Of a DNA stretch of 6,199 nucleotides, positions 5,026 through 6,199 are shown one piece after another. Source of the stretch: Chloroflexota bacterium (GTDB lineage: Archaea > Iainarchaeota > Iainarchaeia > Iainarchaeales > GCA-2688035); the NCBI GenBank assembly GCA_030634785.1, contig DAOWAC010000060.1, positions 1-6,199 on the forward strand. The letters run 5' to 3'. Position 1 is the first letter of the stretch; each line of letters begins with the position of its first letter. A program made the translations under genes and the position numbers. The notes under the pieces were generated by a model, which had not been told where the DNA came from, made no database searches, and saw only the letters and a program-made list of their open reading frames with translations.

Positions 5026-5807
5026 CACTCTTGTTCTTCTCCGCCTAGGTCAGAGTGTCTTATTACATAATTTTGTACTTTGTTTCCTATTGCTTTTCTT
5101 TTTGCTAACAAAATTATCAAAATAAGTGCTGCTATTACAACAAAAATTAGAAAAAGTTCACTTTGCATTAATTCCTGTATTGCCTGATCTAAATCAAATG
5201 AAGAAATTTGTTTGAAAACAAGGTAGTTGAGTTCAAGTTCGTTTCCGAAAACATATCCTGTCCAGACAACTGTATTTTCTCCAACTACTGCATCTGGTTT
5301 TACAGGCGGTTCTATTTCAACTCCTCTTGGTAATTGTATGGTTATTGTTGTTCCTGATGGGATTACCAGCAGGGCTCCGTCAACAAAGCTTGAGAATGCG
5401 CTTGGCTTAAGACTGTATTCTATTACTCTGCTTGTTTCGTCAATTTTTTCCATTATTGAGCTTTTTAGAAAATAATTCATTTCAAGAAAGTCAAGCGAGC
5501 TAGTGTTTTCAACGAATGAAATTCCGCTTACTACAATGTCTTTTTCCTGTCCTATTCTTGGATAAATTCTAGAATCATAAGCTCGCCATCCATCAAAGCT
5601 TACTCCTATTTCGCTTACTGTTTGCCTAAAGTCTGCAAGCTGTATTTCGTTTTGAAAATTTAAATAGTAGCGTTCTGTTACCTGTGCATTTCCTTCAGTA
5701 TCTACATTGATTTCTATTGCATGGTTTTCAAGAACATAAAATTGTCCAAGTACAAGTTGGGCAAGAAAGAGCACTGCAAACAATGTTAAAATAATTTTTT
5801 TAGTCAT
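5025..5807 (-). CDS. Secreted, C-terminally anchored surface protein, DUF2207-like N-terminal region
   Basis: The 260-residue protein has a clear signal peptide (MTKKI then a hydrophobic core to about residue 21, LVLGQF), an extracellular beta-rich domain of about 195 residues, one membrane helix at about 217-235, and a cytoplasmic tail starting KRKAIGNK and ending in acidic GGEEQE. The segment HAIEINVDTEGNAQVTERYY (29-48) has the pattern of the DUF2207-type extracellular domain (a beta strand, then D-G/N-x-A-x-V-x-E-x-Y). This is a resemblance from memory, not a search, and the long glycine-rich C-terminus of many DUF2207 proteins is absent. An N-glycosylation-like NTS lies at 101-103. The function is unknown; cell-envelope location is the firm part. 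The start ATG is followed directly by the Lys-rich signal peptide. GTGA lies six bases before the ATG, and AAGGAG is further upstream (5835-5840). Confidence 0.72.
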   Translation of the reverse strand: MTKKIILTLFAVLFLAQLVLGQFYVLENHAIEINVDTEGNAQVTERYYLNFQNEIQLADFRQTVSEIGVSFDGWRAYDSRIYPRIGQEKDIVVSGISFVENTSSLDFLEMNYFLKSSIMEKIDETSRVIEYSLKPSAFSSFVDGALLVIPSGTTITIQLPRGVEIEPPVKPDAVVGENTVVWTGYVFGNELELNYLVFKQISSFDLDQAIQELMQSELFLIFVVIAALILIILLAKRKAIGNKVQNYVIRHSDLGGEEQE

Positions 5808-5868
5808 TTAATTCACATTATATTAATGGTTTTCTCCTTATTATTTTTTCCTAAGACAAACTAACGTC

Positions 5869-5874
5869 TTTAAA
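5869..5874. promoter_or_regulatory. Possible shared TATA element for divergent genes
   Basis: The palindromic TTTAAA lies in the 98-base gap between the surface-protein gene (-) and the hydrolase gene (+). On the plus strand, transcription would begin about 25 bases on, near 5897, some 9 bases before the ATG at 5906, where there is no ribosome-binding site. On the minus strand, a start near 5846 would leave a leader of about 38 bases containing AAGGAG. ATTAATATAAT nearer the minus-strand start is an alternative box. Confidence 0.35.
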
Positions 5875-5905
5875 TGCTCATTCTGCCAAACATCTATAAG
5901 TTTGT

Positions 5906-6199
5906 ATGGTTTCTATTAAATTTTTTGGTCATAGTTTTTTTAAAATCGGGTTTCCTAAAAGGAACATTCTAATTGACCCATATGTTTTAAATGACCAAAA
6001 AGATCCTTCTTTTGCAAGACTTGTCGACTGTGCTGCTAAGGATTCAGATTTCAAAGACATTGCGTTCATTCTTATAACTCATGAACACTTTGATCACTTT
6101 GATAAAGATCTTGTTGAAAAAATTGCTTCAAGGAATAACTGTTGTGTTGTTGCATCAGAATCAGTTTTGCAAGAACTTAACTTAAGCAAGAGGTTTTTG
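5906..6199 (+). CDS. Metallo-beta-lactamase-fold hydrolase, UPF0173-like (3' truncated)
   Basis: The first 98 codons of this gene are present and the frame runs off the window's right edge. The N-terminus MVSIKFFGHSFFKIG, then ILIDPYVLND, then ITHEHFDHFD fits the UPF0173/YtkL branch of the metallo-beta-lactamase superfamily. His59, His61, Asp63 and His64 form the HxHxDH metal-binding motif, and the early FGHS (His9) is typical of this branch. Homologues are generally cytoplasmic metal-dependent hydrolases of unassigned substrate, so no reaction is named. The ATG at 5906 has no ribosome-binding site and probably a very short leader. About half or more of the protein (later metal ligands) lies outside the window. 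Confidence 0.85.
   Translation, partial: MVSIKFFGHSFFKIGFPKRNILIDPYVLNDQKDPSFARLVDCAAKDSDFKDIAFILITHEHFDHFDKDLVEKIASRNNCCVVASESVLQELNLSKRFL

Noticed and set aside
5853..5870. AAGAC...GTCTT inverted repeat as an operator in the divergent gap
   Set aside because: A single 5-bp arm pair with an 8-base spacer is expected by chance and is not repeated nearby.

Overview
The window reads as a piece of an AT-rich archaeal chromosome. It carries the C-terminus of an archaeal replication factor C large subunit, the archaeal/eukaryotic-type phenylalanyl-tRNA synthetase pair, a PIN-plus-zinc-ribbon Nob1 nuclease, TTTAWATA-like promoter boxes, and genes that appear leaderless. Compact spacing, overlapping stops and short proteins would suit a small-genome archaeon such as a DPANN lineage, but that placement is inference and no marker here fixes it.

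Layout, left to right. (1) 2-541 (+): 3' end of rfcL, entering from outside the window. (2) 538-3733 (-): pheS then pheT as one operon running right to left. The pheT stop shares the tetranucleotide TTAA with the rfcL stop. Between pheS and pheT lies a 76-base gap of unusually high G+C, holding a perfectly coupled 26-codon reading frame and two mutually exclusive hairpins over the pheT ribosome-binding site. (3) 3734-3800: compact divergent promoter serving pheS (-) and nob1 (+). (4) 3801-4295 (+): Nob1. (5) 4409-4996 (+): a probable small membrane-protein operon behind a perfect TTTATATA box. It consists of a 17-codon reading frame, a 119-residue protein with about four membrane segments and a histidine/acid cluster, and a 53-residue two-helix protein starting at TTG. 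(6) 5011-5025: A6-G-T8 tract acting as a two-way terminator. (7) 5025-5807 (-): secreted, C-terminally anchored surface protein resembling the N-terminal region of DUF2207 proteins. (8) 5906-6199 (+): start of a UPF0173-type metallo-beta-lactamase-fold hydrolase, cut by the window end.

The recognisable genes are information-processing housekeeping: clamp loading, Phe-tRNA charging and 16S rRNA 3'-end maturation. The right third is membrane and surface proteins of unknown role. The parts most worth a second look are the pheS-pheT junction and the small coupled frames of the membrane operon. No CRISPR array, transposase, integrase, tRNA or rRNA gene was seen.
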